The notes beneath the pieces were generated by a model, which did no database searches, was not told the origin of the DNA, and saw only the letters and a list, made by a program, of their open reading frames with translations. Positions 43,727 to 53,061 of a DNA stretch of 64,000 nt are shown piece after piece; the first letter of the stretch is position 1, and the number at the start of each line of letters is the position of its first letter. The DNA is taken from NCBI GenBank assembly GCA_963757265.1, contig CAVWRA010000010.1, positions 310,001-374,000 of the forward strand, read 5' to 3'. The stretch is from CAIVVT01 sp963757265 (GTDB lineage Bacteria; Acidobacteriota; Terriglobia; Bryobacterales; Bryobacteraceae). Position numbers and translations under genes: made by a program.

Positions 43727-44935
43727 GTGGAACGTGTCCTGACGATGCTGCTGGCCGGCGGCGCCGGCGAGCGCCTGTATCCGCTCAGCCGCAGGCAGGC
43801 CAAGCCCGCCGTGCGCTTCGGCGGCTACTACCGTCTGATCGATTTCACGCTCTCCAACTGCCTCAACTCCGGGCTGCGCCAGATCTACTGCCTGATCCAG
43901 TACAAGGCCCTCGAACTCTCGCGCCACATCCGCGAAGGCTGGAACCTCTTTTCGGGCGAACTGGGCGAGTTCATTGAAGTGTTGCCGCCGATGCAGCGCA
44001 TGCATGCCGGCTGGTATCTGGGCACCGCCGACGCCGTGTATCAGAATATCGCCAGCATCTTCGACCAGAACCCGTCGCAAGTGTTGATTGTGGCCGGCGA
44101 TCACATCTACAAGATGAACTACCACGAGATGCTGGACGCGCATCGCGCCGCCGGCGCCGCGGCCACCGTGGCCACGCTGCAGGCCGACCCCGCCGAAGCC
44201 TATCGTTTCGGCGTCGCCGACATTGATCCCGGCTCGCACCTGATCCGCGGGTTTGAAGAGAAGCCCGACCCGGAGCGGGCCGCCCGCTCGGCCTTCGACC
44301 CCTCCATGATCAGCGCTTCGATGGGCGTCTACATCTTCGAAACCAACATCCTGCTCGACCTGCTCAGCGACGACGCCGCCAATCCCGACTCGGCGCACGA
44401 TTTCGGCCGCGACATCATCCCCGCCATGCTCGGCCGCTGGCCCGTTCTGGCGTTCGATTTCCACGATCTGAACGCCAAACGGGCGCGGTATTGGCGCGAT
44501 GTGGGGACGCTGGACGCCTATTACGACGCCAATATGGACCTGGTCAGCGTGGAGCCCGAGTTCAACCTGTATTCGACCGACTGGCCGGTGCGGGCGCGCA
44601 TGCCCCAGGCGCCGCCGGCCAAATTCGTCTTTGCCCAGGAGGGGCAGCGCATGGGCGTGGCCACCGATTCCCTGGTCTCGCCGGGCGTGATCATCAGCGG
44701 CGGCCGGGTCAGCCGCAGCGTGCTGTCGCCGGGAGTGCGGGTCAACAGCTATTGCGAAATCGAGAACTCGATTTTGCTGGATAACGTCCAGATCGGGCGC
44801 TATTCCCGGCTCCGCAAGTGCATTGTCAACCAGGGTGCGGCGCTGCCCGAGAAGACCGTCGCCGGCGAGAACGCGGACGCCGACCGCGAGCGTGGCTGGC
44901 ATGTCACCGAAGGTGGCGTGACGGTCATTTCATAG
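43727..44935 (+). CDS. glgC: glucose-1-phosphate adenylyltransferase
   Basis: 402 residues from a GTG at 43727. MLLAGGAGERLYPLSRRQAK is the nucleotide-binding signature; IVAGDHIYKMNYHEML holds the catalytic Asp, RGFEEKPD the glucose-1-phosphate site, and the C-terminal half is a left-handed beta-helix (GVIISGGRVSRSVLSPGVRV). It makes ADP-glucose for glycogen or trehalose. The N-terminal allosteric residues are partly shortened compared with enteric GlgC. No other glg genes adjoin. Confidence 0.93.
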   Translation: MERVLTMLLAGGAGERLYPLSRRQAKPAVRFGGYYRLIDFTLSNCLNSGLRQIYCLIQYKALELSRHIREGWNLFSGELGEFIEVLPPMQRMHAGWYLGTADAVYQNIASIFDQNPSQVLIVAGDHIYKMNYHEMLDAHRAAGAAATVATLQADPAEAYRFGVADIDPGSHLIRGFEEKPDPERAARSAFDPSMISASMGVYIFETNILLDLLSDDAANPDSAHDFGRDIIPAMLGRWPVLAFDFHDLNAKRARYWRDVGTLDAYYDANMDLVSVEPEFNLYSTDWPVRARMPQAPPAKFVFAQEGQRMGVATDSLVSPGVIISGGRVSRSVLSPGVRVNSYCEIENSILLDNVQIGRYSRLRKCIVNQGAALPEKTVAGENADADRERGWHVTEGGVTVIS

Positions 44936-44950
44936 CCGGCGCGCCCGCCG

Positions 44951-44967
44951 GGAGCAGCGCTCCTTTT
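44951..44967 (+). terminator. short terminator after glgC
   Basis: GGAGC-agc-GCTCC followed by TTTT lies 15 bases after the glgC stop, preceded by a CCGGC...GCCGG pair that could extend the structure. The stem is short, so termination may be partial. Confidence 0.4.
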
Positions 44968-45093
44968 CCGCTTCCGCGCGGCGCGGAGTTTCCGTGCCGC
45001 GACTGACCAAGCCCGCAGCACCGCAAACGGCATTCTCCTATTGCGCCTCGCGGAGGATCATAATGGGCACAGCCGACCAAGGAACGCCCTCCT

Positions 45094-45591
45094 ATGCAAA
45101 TCAGTCATGAGGAAGCCAAGCTGTTTACGGGGTTCATCCTCGCCGAATACGAGCGTGAGCGCGCCACAACGGTCCGGGTGATGGATGCCGTTCCCGCCGG
45201 CCAGGAGTCCTATGCGCCCGATCTGAAATCGATGGGCGCGTTGAAACTGGCCTGGCACATCGCCGCCTCCGAGCTGTACTTTTTCGAAGGCGCGACGCAG
45301 GGCGCATTTCCCAAGTCGGGGCACGAGATGCCGGCCTCCGTCCATGGCATGGCCGATCTGCTGGCCTGGTATAACACCAAGCTGCCCGCGCAGATCGACA
45401 AAGCCAAATCGCTGTCCGGCGAGGCCGTCTCGCGCCTGGTCGAGTTCCACACCTCCAAAGTCCCCGCCTATGCCCTGCTGCAGCTCATGCTGAAGCACTC
45501 CATCCACCACCGCGGCCAGCTTTCGGCTTACCTGCGCCCGATGGGCGGCCTGGTGCCGTCGATTTACGGCCCCAGCGCGGATTCAAAATAG
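45094..45591 (+). CDS. DinB-family protein
   Basis: 165 residues, no signal peptide. LAWHIAASELYFFEG and LKHSIHHRGQLSAYLRPMG supply the three metal-binding histidines in DinB order; the latter motif is the family's strongest signature. Unlike the DinB protein at 365 this one looks cytoplasmic. Possible roles are thiol-dependent transfer or hydrolysis. It is separated from glgC by a terminator-like hairpin and so probably has its own promoter. Confidence 0.87.
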   Translation: MQISHEEAKLFTGFILAEYERERATTVRVMDAVPAGQESYAPDLKSMGALKLAWHIAASELYFFEGATQGAFPKSGHEMPASVHGMADLLAWYNTKLPAQIDKAKSLSGEAVSRLVEFHTSKVPAYALLQLMLKHSIHHRGQLSAYLRPMGGLVPSIYGPSADSK

Positions 45592-45648
45592 CCCCCGACT
45601 CACCATTTCCGCCGCTCGAAACGCGCCGCGGCGTGCGATATTAAGAAA

Positions 45649-46704
45649 ATGACATTTCTCGCACGCCTACTGGCATTGACGCTTTTCGCTTCCCTTTTGT
45701 TGGCTGACACCGTCACGCTGGACAACGGCGACCACATCAGCGGCAAGGTCATGAAGACAGATGGCAAAGCCTTGGTCATCATGACGGTGTACGCGGGCGA
45801 AGTGAAGATCAATCTCTCCGCCATCACCGCCCTGACCAGCGACTCGCCGCTCAACGTAGCGCTGAAGTCCGGCCAGACCGCGCGCGGCAACGTGGCCCTG
45901 CGCGACGGCCAGTTGAGGGTGAACAACGGCACGCCGGCTCAAATGGCCGACGTCGTGGCCATCCGCGACGACGCCGCGCAAAAGGACTGGCAGCGCGAGG
46001 ACGAGCGGCTGCACCATGCCAGGCTGCTCGACTTCTGGGCCGGCGCGCTCACATTCGGCCTCTCCCAGGCCGAGGGCAACTCCACTTCGACCACCCTCAC
46101 CACCGGCGCCGCGGCCACGCGCGCCGCGGGCAAGGACAAACTGGCGCTGTACTTCAACCAGGTCTATGCCACCCAGAGCACGACTCTGCCCTACGGCGAG
46201 ACCGCCAACCGCATCGGCGCCGGGGTCAGCCTCGACCGCGACCTCGCTTCGAAGCTGTATATTTTCGGCACCAACGACTACGACTACGACAAATTCCTGG
46301 GTCTGGACCTGCGCGGCGTGTTCGGCGGCGGCTTCGGCTATCATGCCTGGAAAGGCCCCAGCGGTTATCTCGACATCGGCGGCGGCGCCGACTTCAACCA
46401 CGAGAAGTACGACACCGGCCTGAGCCGCAACTCGGCGGAGGTGCTGGTGGACCAGTCGCTCATGCTCAAGCTGCTGGCGAAGCTGAAGCTGCAGGAGCGG
46501 GCGGCGCTGTATCCCAATATCAGCGACAGCGGGCAGTTCCGCTTCGAGTTCGACGCCAATGCCAGCATGCCGATCTACAAATTCCTGGAATACGACTTCG
46601 CCTTCAGCGACCGCTACCAGTCCAATCCGCTGCCGCTTCACAAGGACAACGACCGGCTGTTCAGCGTCGGCATCCGCTGGACCTTCGACCAGACGAAAAA
46701 ATAG
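45649..46704 (+). CDS. DUF481-family outer-membrane beta-barrel protein
   Basis: 351 residues. The signal peptide (MTFLARLLALTLFASLLLAD) is followed by a small beta domain (TVTLDNGDHISGKVMKTDGK), a linker, and from residue 120 a barrel with alternating amphipathic strands (ALTFGLSQAEGNSTSTTLTT, FGGGFGYHAWKGPSGYLDIG, FEFDANASMPIYKFLEYDFA). The final strand LFSVGIRWTFDQTKK matches DUF481 (YdiY-like). Function unknown; possibly a channel or a stress-induced porin. The start directly follows the DinB gene by 57 bp. Confidence 0.83.
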   Translation: MTFLARLLALTLFASLLLADTVTLDNGDHISGKVMKTDGKALVIMTVYAGEVKINLSAITALTSDSPLNVALKSGQTARGNVALRDGQLRVNNGTPAQMADVVAIRDDAAQKDWQREDERLHHARLLDFWAGALTFGLSQAEGNSTSTTLTTGAAATRAAGKDKLALYFNQVYATQSTTLPYGETANRIGAGVSLDRDLASKLYIFGTNDYDYDKFLGLDLRGVFGGGFGYHAWKGPSGYLDIGGGADFNHEKYDTGLSRNSAEVLVDQSLMLKLLAKLKLQERAALYPNISDSGQFRFEFDANASMPIYKFLEYDFAFSDRYQSNPLPLHKDNDRLFSVGIRWTFDQTKK

Positions 46705-47060
46705 CCCGGACGCAGCACCGCTTATCGACTGCCGGAGCTGGAGTGGGGGTTTGGGCGGGCGCACGAAGACCTTAAATAGAAAAGGTGGTCGGAGGGATTT
46801 TGGGGCACAGTGGCGCCTCAAGCGGGCGCACGGGTGCTTCACGTGGATGATGTTCCGGAGGGATTCTGAAGCAATAAAATCGCAGGGCGGAGCAGTGACC
46901 AGAGGGTGTCTTCCCAGCGCTGACCCTGGATGCTCCGCTTTGCACGACGGCTTGCCCCAGCTCGCAATGGCCTGGAGGCCCGCCACAACCCCGCTTTCCT
47001 GTGGGGTGGAAGATAGCGAATTTGTTCACGCGATCACTAGACCGGCCATCGCCCGTTCCG
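46705..47060. other. intergenic, no gene recognised
   Basis: Open frames exist on both strands but have no coding character, ribosome site or family motif. I see no transposase or RNA gene. The segment leads into the inverted-repeat element at 47061. Confidence 0.5.
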
Positions 47061-47246
47061 CCCTGGCCCGGATGTTTCACCAACAATCGGCTGCGGCGCG
47101 CGATAGGACCGCATCTACTTCGTTGCGCTCGGTCGCCGTCCTCGACGTACTGCCAAGTACGCCTGCGGGCGGCTCCCGTCGCGCGCCTTGTATCTACGGC
47201 CCTCTCAACGCGCCTCGCTGCGATCGTGGTGCAACATCCAGGCTGG
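47061..47246 (+). mobile_element. MITE-like element A (inverted-repeat family 1)
   Basis: About 186 bases with imperfect terminal inverted repeats (left GCCCGGATGTTTCACCA, right end complement GCCTGGATGTTGCACCA) and a conserved interior (ATCTACTTCGTTGCGCTCGG, GACGTACTGCCAAGTACGCC). The interior matches the copy at 62502 in reverse and the right half matches 57395. No coding capacity. Probably a non-autonomous mobile element or a structured repeat. Confidence 0.6.
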
Positions 47247-47689
47247 AGGATGGCGTTCAGGGTAATCGTCGAGCCACCCGGATCCCATCCTGGGGGATCG
47301 GACCGAAGTCCAGAAAGCCGGAAGGCTGCTACTCGAGGCCTTTCGCCGCCTGCGAGTTGGGGCTGAGATGCTGGCCAGCAATTGCTCTACCCAAAGACAG
47401 CAAAACACGGCGGGGCAAGGGGCAAGCGTGGGTTGGCTGGAACGCATTGATAGTAGGCGAAATATAATTCTCGAGAGCGCGTCACAGGGGTGCGACGGGG
47501 GGGGCGGAATGGGCGGCGGGTGGGTGCTGCTGATGCACGGCGGGGTGGGCCTTGCAAACAGGGACAGAGGGAAATGTTTGGATGGGGATTTGATCCGTCC
47601 CATCGGCAATTGCGGCTCAAAGAAGACGGACTTATTCGGCGAAATTGCATTCGAACGCGAGCGCACGGCGGTGGTAATCTGAAGCCACC
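47247..47689. other. intergenic, contains a G-rich tract
   Basis: No gene recognised. The plus strand between about 47495 and 47580 is strikingly G-rich, with a run of eight G and several GGG groups spaced for a possible quadruplex. A GGACAGAGGG string resembling IS-remnant ends lies near 47563. Confidence 0.4.
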
Positions 47690-47845
47690 ATGTTGGGACC
47701 TTACACCATACTTCTCATCGTGCTCTACGTGGCCATGGTCCTGTGCATCGCCGGGTTTGTGATTGCGGCGTTGAACCGGATTGGCAGAGGCCTGGAAGGT
47801 ATCGCTCACGCCCTGCGACACAGGGACTCGAAGGCAGCGGAGTAA
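47690..47845 (+). CDS. small single-pass membrane protein (51 aa)
   Basis: The ATG at 47690 opens 51 codons: MLGPYTILLIVLYVAMVLCI, then AGFVIAALNRIGRGLEGIAH and ALRHRDSKAAE. One hydrophobic helix (residues 6-27) precedes a basic amphipathic tail, a layout seen in small bacterial membrane proteins that bind larger partners. No strong Shine-Dalgarno is visible, so translation is uncertain. An inverted repeat directly follows its stop. Confidence 0.5.
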   Translation: MLGPYTILLIVLYVAMVLCIAGFVIAALNRIGRGLEGIAHALRHRDSKAAE

Positions 47846-47847
47846 TT

Positions 47848-47889
47848 GCCGGCGCGCGAATCCCGGGAGACCCCGAGCGCCGCGCCGGC
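47848..47889. terminator. GC-rich inverted repeat between convergent genes
   Basis: Nine-base arms GCCGGCGCG and CGCGCCGGC are separated by 24 bases, three bases after the small membrane protein's stop and before the convergent rhamnosidase gene. No T-run, so it may act as a rho-independent-like structure in either direction or not at all. Confidence 0.35.
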
Positions 47890-47967
47890 ACGGAGTTGAT
47901 GAATCCACATGACGCGGCGACCGGCCGCGCAGGCCTGCACCGCACCGCAGGCGGCGCGGAGCAGGCG

Positions 47968-50616
47968 TCACTGACCCTGCAGCTGGAAGCTGTAGTGGCC
48001 TGAGCCGGCTTCCACAACCACCGCGTCGTTGTTTTCGGTGACGGTGCTGACACCCTCGACCGATCCGGCGGATTTCTTGCCAGCCCAAATCGCCGTCCCG
48101 CCCTCGTTCAGGCTGACGTCGTGCAGCCCGAGCTTGGGCAGGACGATGCGGGCCGAGGAACCGAACGGCACCATCACCTCCAGCTTCAACCCATCGTCGG
48201 TGCGCCGCCACGACGACAAGACCTTGCCGCGCTGTGTCTCGAAGTTGCCAGCGGCCCATCTCAAGTCGCGAGTTACGCCGGGATGGATGGTCAGTTTCGC
48301 GTAGCCTTCCCCGCCTTCGGCCACCTGGATGCCCGCCAGGTCGGTCATGAACCAGCCGCCGATGGAGCCGAACATGGCGTGGTTGTGCGAGTTCATGGAC
48401 GGGCCTTCGCGCTTCTGCCACAGCTCCCACAACGTCGTTGCGCCGTTGGCGATCATGTAGCCCCAGCTCGGGAAGTCGGTCTGGGTAGCGATGTCGTAGG
48501 CCAGGTCCAGGTTGCCGTTGCGGCTGAGCAGCGGCAGCAGGTGCTTGGTCGCCAGGATGCCCGTGGTGAGATGCGAGTCGTTGTGATAGACAATCTGGTT
48601 CCACAGATGGCTCATGACGCGGCCGCGGTTCGTGTCGTCAACCATGCCGTAGACCAGCGGCAGCACCTGCGAACCCTGCGAGCCGTTGCCGTAATAGCCC
48701 TCCGCGGCATTGAAGAAGCGCTTGTTGAAGCCCGCCTTGATCTCGGCGACACGCTGGCGCAGCGCCTGCTCGGCGTCACTCTTGCCCAGCACATGCGCCA
48801 CTTTCGCGGCTACGTCGGCGGAGGCGTAGCTGTACACGGTCGAGCTCAGCGGGTTGGGCGTGAAATCCACCGGCACCCAATCGCCGAATTTCGCAAAGTC
48901 GGTGGTCCCGCCGGTGCTCTTGCTCCACAGGAAATCGGACCACTTGCGGATGCCGTCAAAATGCTGCTCGAGAAGGCGCCGGTCACCGTATTGCTGATAG
49001 GCGTACCACAGGATCAGCGGATAGGCCGCGCCCCAGGGCGGATCGGCCGCGCCGCGCGCAAAGCGAGCCCGGGGCGTGGTGTCGGGCACGGCGCCCTCGG
49101 CGTCCTGCTCGTCGTGGATGGTGCGCAGCCAGTTGGTGTAGAAGGCGGCCATGTCGAAGTTGACCATGGCGGCTTCGGAGTACAGATGCGCGTCGGCCAT
49201 CCAGCCCATGCGCTCATCGCGCTGGTTGCAGTCCGTGGGCACGGATTCGAGGTTCGACGTGATGCCCCACTGCACGTTGTGCTGGATCTGGTTCAGCAGC
49301 TGCTTGGAGGAAGAAAAGCCACCGATGGGCCGGACGTCGCTGTGCACCACGCGGCCCTGCACCGCGTCCATCGGCGGGGCGCCCGGATAGCCGGTCAGCT
49401 CGACATATCGGAAACCGTGATAGGTGAAGTGCGGCTCGAAGACCTCCTGGCCCTCGCCCTTCAGTGTGTAGGTGTCGGTGGCGCGCGCGCTGCGCAGGTT
49501 CTCGACGTTCAGGGTGCCGTCGTCGTAGAGCAGTTCCGCGTGCCGCAGCTTCACCACGGTGCCGCGCGGCCCGCTCACCTTGAGCCGCACCCAGCCGGAG
49601 AAGTTCTGGCCCATGTCGTAGACGAACATGCCGGGCCGCGGGCTGGTCACGCGCTGGGGCGTCATTTCCATCAGCGTGCGGATCGGCGGCATGGCTTCCG
49701 CGCTGAGCTCCTGGGTCGGTGACGGCGGCAGCGTGGCCGGTTTCCAGCCCTCGCCGGTGAATCCGGCGCGATCCCAACCGGGCTGCTCCAGCCGCGCGTC
49801 GTAGCTCTCGCCGTTATACAGGCTGTCATCGGTAATTGCGCTGCGGCCGGCCTGCCAGGAAGCGTCGCTGACGACCTCGATCCGCTTGCCGCCCTCGAGT
49901 TCGATATTCAACTGCAGCAGCGCGACGCGGTCGCCGAACCAGCCTTCGCCCAGCAGCAGCGCCACGGCGTTGGGCCCGGAATTCAGGGCGCGCGTCACGT
50001 CGTAAGCGTTGTACAGGATGCGCTTGGCGAAGGCCGTATAGGAGGGATCGAGCACGTGGTTGCCGACCTTGTGGCCGTTGATGCGCAGCTCGTAATAGCC
50101 CGCCGCGGCGACGAAGATCTTCGCGCTGGCGACCTTGCCGGAGACGTTGAACTCCTTGCGCAGGGCGTTGCCCCCGGCGATCCATTGGCCCTTCCAGTCG
50201 GTCTTTTCGAGCAGCCCGACGCCAAACCGCGCCACCGAACTCCAGCCGCTCTCGTGGCCCGCGTTGTCCCACGTGCGGACCTTCCAGAAGTACGTCCTGC
50301 CGCTGTGCAGCGCCGGGCCGGCGTAGGGCACGTTGACGAACTGAGCGCCGGCGACCTGGCCGCTGTCCCAGACATCGCCGTTCTCCGCGCCGGGATCGGA
50401 GGAAACCAGGATCGCGTAGGCGCTCTGCGCGGCGCCGCGCGTCGTCGAGCCGGGCAGCCAGGACAGGCGAGGCGGAATGGCGTCCACCGCTTCGGGATTC
50501 GTCAGGTACTCACAACGCAGGTTTTGCGGAGCGGGCGCAGGCTGGGCCGCGGCCAGCATGGCGGCGGCGAGCAGGAGGGTCAGGCAATGAGAGTTTCGCA
50601 TCGGATTGTTCTCCAC
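47968..50616 (-). CDS. secreted alpha-L-rhamnosidase, GH78
   Basis: 882 residues. After a signal peptide come a fibronectin-like domain (LRCEYLTNPEAVDAIPPRLS), the Bac_rhamnosid N domain (YYELRINGHKVGNHVLDPSY) and a second beta domain (FVYDMGQNFSGWVRLKV). The (alpha/alpha)6 barrel carries VPTDCNQRDERMGWMADAHL, whose Asp and Glu residues are the catalytic and rhamnose-binding acids, and TTLWELWQKREGPSMNSHNH; a C-terminal beta domain ends the protein. It releases L-rhamnose from plant or bacterial glycans. Start at 50616 or the inner ATG at 50601. Confidence 0.95.
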   Translation of the reverse strand: MENNPMRNSHCLTLLLAAAMLAAAQPAPAPQNLRCEYLTNPEAVDAIPPRLSWLPGSTTRGAAQSAYAILVSSDPGAENGDVWDSGQVAGAQFVNVPYAGPALHSGRTYFWKVRTWDNAGHESGWSSVARFGVGLLEKTDWKGQWIAGGNALRKEFNVSGKVASAKIFVAAAGYYELRINGHKVGNHVLDPSYTAFAKRILYNAYDVTRALNSGPNAVALLLGEGWFGDRVALLQLNIELEGGKRIEVVSDASWQAGRSAITDDSLYNGESYDARLEQPGWDRAGFTGEGWKPATLPPSPTQELSAEAMPPIRTLMEMTPQRVTSPRPGMFVYDMGQNFSGWVRLKVSGPRGTVVKLRHAELLYDDGTLNVENLRSARATDTYTLKGEGQEVFEPHFTYHGFRYVELTGYPGAPPMDAVQGRVVHSDVRPIGGFSSSKQLLNQIQHNVQWGITSNLESVPTDCNQRDERMGWMADAHLYSEAAMVNFDMAAFYTNWLRTIHDEQDAEGAVPDTTPRARFARGAADPPWGAAYPLILWYAYQQYGDRRLLEQHFDGIRKWSDFLWSKSTGGTTDFAKFGDWVPVDFTPNPLSSTVYSYASADVAAKVAHVLGKSDAEQALRQRVAEIKAGFNKRFFNAAEGYYGNGSQGSQVLPLVYGMVDDTNRGRVMSHLWNQIVYHNDSHLTTGILATKHLLPLLSRNGNLDLAYDIATQTDFPSWGYMIANGATTLWELWQKREGPSMNSHNHAMFGSIGGWFMTDLAGIQVAEGGEGYAKLTIHPGVTRDLRWAAGNFETQRGKVLSSWRRTDDGLKLEVMVPFGSSARIVLPKLGLHDVSLNEGGTAIWAGKKSAGSVEGVSTVTENNDAVVVEAGSGHYSFQLQGQ

Positions 50617-50714
50617 TGAAGAAGGGTCAGGCGAATTCTATCACTTTGACCGGTGCGGCCCGGCGCGGCCGGCAATATAGACGCAGCGTGGATGCGCGAC
50701 ACTTCGCAGTGCGC

Positions 50715-51711
50715 TCAGCGACATGCCGGGAATACCCGGAAGGGCGAGGGCGCGGCCGGCGCGGCGCCGAAATCGAAGCTGATTTGCTCGACCAGCGGCT
50801 GCCAGTGCGCGGCGCTGGCGAGCCCGTATGTAACGCTCACATCGTGGAGCAGGTCGTGAATGCGCTGCGGATACTCGCCGCGCACGTAGGCCGAGCGCGC
50901 AAAGAGGTCCAGGTAGCGGCGGGCCAGATGAGGGAACGTGCGTTCGAGGAACGGCAGAAAGACCGCCGCGGCGCTGGGCTGCAGAAACAGCACCCGGCCG
51001 TGGAGGTAGCTGGCGCCGGCCAGGCGGGCCTGCTGTGCGATGGCTTCGATTGCCGCTCGGCTGTCGTTCAGGCCCGGTAGCACTGGGCTGACGGTCACGC
51101 CGCAGGCGACGCCCGCCCGTGCCAGCTCGCCCAGCGCGGCGAAGCGCAGCTCCGGCCGCGGCGCCAGGGGCTCGAGGCAGACGCGCCAGCGCGGTATCGG
51201 TGGTGGTGATGGTCATGGTCACGCGCAGGTTGTTCCGAGCGGAGACCTGTCGCAGCAGTTCGACGTCGTCCGTGACAAGGTCCGATTTGGTCGTAACACC
51301 CAGGTTGTAGCCGGTCAGCGTGGCAAAGACCGAGAGAATGCGGCGCGTCAGGCGGTACCGCCGCTCGGCGGGCTGATAAGGGTCGGTGGCCGTGCCCAGC
51401 GCGATCCACTGCCCCGGGCGCACGCGCCGCAACGCAGCGCGCAGCGCGGCCTCGTCCCAGCGCTTGGCGAAGATCACGCGTTCGAACGCCAGGTTATCAT
51501 GGAACTCCATGAATTCATGGGTATAGCGGGCGTAGCAGTACTTGCAGGCGAATTCGCAGCCGCGGTACGGATTGAGGGTCCATTGGAACGGCACCCGAGC
51601 GCTCGAGCAGCGATTCAATAGCTGCACCGCGGGCAACTCGCGATACTCGACCCGGCGTTTTCGCACCAGGGTCGGGGCGCGGTGGGCACGCAAGGCCAGA
51701 GCGGAGACCAT
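50715..51711 (-). CDS. SPL/Rv2578c-type radical SAM protein, frameshifted
   Basis: The first half, from the ATG at 51711, has NPYRGCEFACKYCYARYTHE with the CxxxCxxC Fe-S triad, and IALGTATDPYQPAERRYRLT. After TTTDTALARL an extra base within 51171-51180 shifts the frame. The rest continues as GVTVSPVLPGLNDSRAAIEA, ASYLHGRVLFLQP and RTFPHLARRYLDLF, stopping at 50715. This is the family related to spore photoproduct lyase; its reaction is unknown. Without the shift the protein would be about 331 residues. Confidence 0.83.
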
Positions 51712-51859
51712 GACCGTATATTCGCATTTTATTCGCCCACAATCAAGGCCCAGCGACAGCCCGGCGGCATCTCAATCCTTACCGTAACCTGTTGTTTGTC
51801 ATGCGATTGGCGCATTTTCCACTTTCGGCGGCGCGCCGCAGATGGCAAAATGAGTACTG

Positions 51860-52327
51860 GTGTCGCACTACCGCGATGAGCGGAATCCGGAAGCGGTCCA
51901 CTTCCCTGCCCGCTTGTACGTGCTGGCTTCGTACGGCGCGCTGGCGCTGTTGATCGCCGGCACTGTGGTGCTGATTCTCCTGTTTGACACGCCGCAGCAA
52001 ACCCGGCCGGATCTGCTGCTGATACTAGGTTGTCTGGCTGCTTTGGCCGTGATCTGGCCGCGGCAGATCACGACGGACCAGCATGGGGTGCGCCGCGGCG
52101 GACCGCTGGGTATCGGGGAGCGATTCATCCCCTGGAAGGACGTCCGCCGGGTAGAAGAAACCGCTGAGATTCCGCTGTTGCCCCAGCGCCTGTCCGGGGG
52201 CGTGGAGAATTATGTTGTCGTCGTTCGCGGGCCGCGAGGCGGGCTCCCGATCCGCTTCACCAGCCGGCACTCCGCCAAGGACACGTTTCTGCACGAATTA
52301 AAGCGCTGGGGCGTCGCCGGACTTTAG
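51860..52327 (+). CDS. membrane protein with PH-like domain
   Basis: 155 residues from a GTG at 51860; the nearby ATG at 51850 is out of frame. Two transmembrane helices (ARLYVLASYGALALLIAGTV, DLLLILGCLAALAVIWP) are followed by a compact beta domain, ITTDQHGVRRGGPLGIGERF and IPWKDVRRVEETAEI, like bacterial PH (bPH2-type) domains that bind lipid or proteins at the inner membrane. Function unknown. It is divergent from the radical SAM gene. Confidence 0.65.
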   Translation: MSHYRDERNPEAVHFPARLYVLASYGALALLIAGTVVLILLFDTPQQTRPDLLLILGCLAALAVIWPRQITTDQHGVRRGGPLGIGERFIPWKDVRRVEETAEIPLLPQRLSGGVENYVVVVRGPRGGLPIRFTSRHSAKDTFLHELKRWGVAGL

Positions 52328-52390
52328 CGAACCCAGGCCATTCTGCCGTCTCGTTCGGGACCTTCCCAGTGCCTGAAAAAGCAAATTCCC

Positions 52391-52662
52391 TTAGGGCGTG
52401 CTCACACTACGCGGACGGCGGCGACGGGAGCCGGTTTCCCCGAGGTCCAGGAGCGAGGAGCAACGCATACCGGGCGTGCGGCGAGCGACGAGCGACGCGG
52501 AAATCGGGGAAACCGGCCCCGTCCCTCCGGGTTGCGGCGAAAACCGCCTCAGCCTTCGTTGTCGTCCTCGACTTGGAATGGCCAAAGCCAGCGTCCTCCG
52601 CCTCGTCTGAGGCGCTTTTCGCGCGCAACGCCATCCGTTCGGGTAGCGTGAACAGGCCCTAA
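52391..52662. mobile_element. large nested inverted-repeat element (family 2)
   Basis: A 272-base segment starts TTAGGGCGTGCTCAC and ends with the complement of TTAGGGCCTGTTCAC; 23 of the 28 terminal bases pair. A second perfect 13-base pair, CCGGTTTCCCCGA at 52431-52443 and its complement at 52504-52516, lies inside. No open frame with coding character. The TTA...TAA ends recall TA-targeting MITEs. Confidence 0.55.
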
Positions 52663-52702
52663 TCTGGAAGATGCGGGTGGGCATACTGCTACCGTTTTGT
52701 CA

Positions 52703-52730
52703 TTGACAAAGAAGCTTGGTTTTGTAGACT
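52703..52730 (+). promoter_or_regulatory. sigma-70-type promoter upstream of the TonB receptor
   Basis: A perfect TTGACA (52703-52708) and TAGACT (52725-52730) are separated by 16 bases in an AT-rich stretch. The nearest downstream gene is the receptor at 53062, implying a leader of about 320 bases, in which I see no known riboswitch. Confidence 0.5.
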
Positions 52731-53061
52731 TATTTCAGCGGCGTTCTTGCACCTGCCTCCGGCGGTTGTGACGCCTCATTGTTCGAGATGAAGAGGTCTG
52801 GCAATCCGGTTCCTGGGCCCAGCCGACGCCCGGGATCGCCATAGTGGATGCTTCAGTTCCGACCGCCTGTTCCCGAACGCGTGAGGTCCGTGCTTCGGGG
52901 AGACATCAGATAGAATCGGCATTGCATCCGTGTCGATGCAGAACGCGCTGAACGGCGGCGCGCAGGGCAAGAGCCGGGTTCCGCGCCGAAGCGGGTGTCG
53001 TCGTCCATGGGCCACCGTGGTCCTGCGCGTCGCGGTATGTAGTATCGAGGGGGAGGGGAGA

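Noticed and set aside
46559..47467. 302-codon plus-strand frame running from the DUF481 gene into intergenic DNA
   Set aside because: Starts inside the true gene in another frame and crosses a MITE-like element; no coding character.
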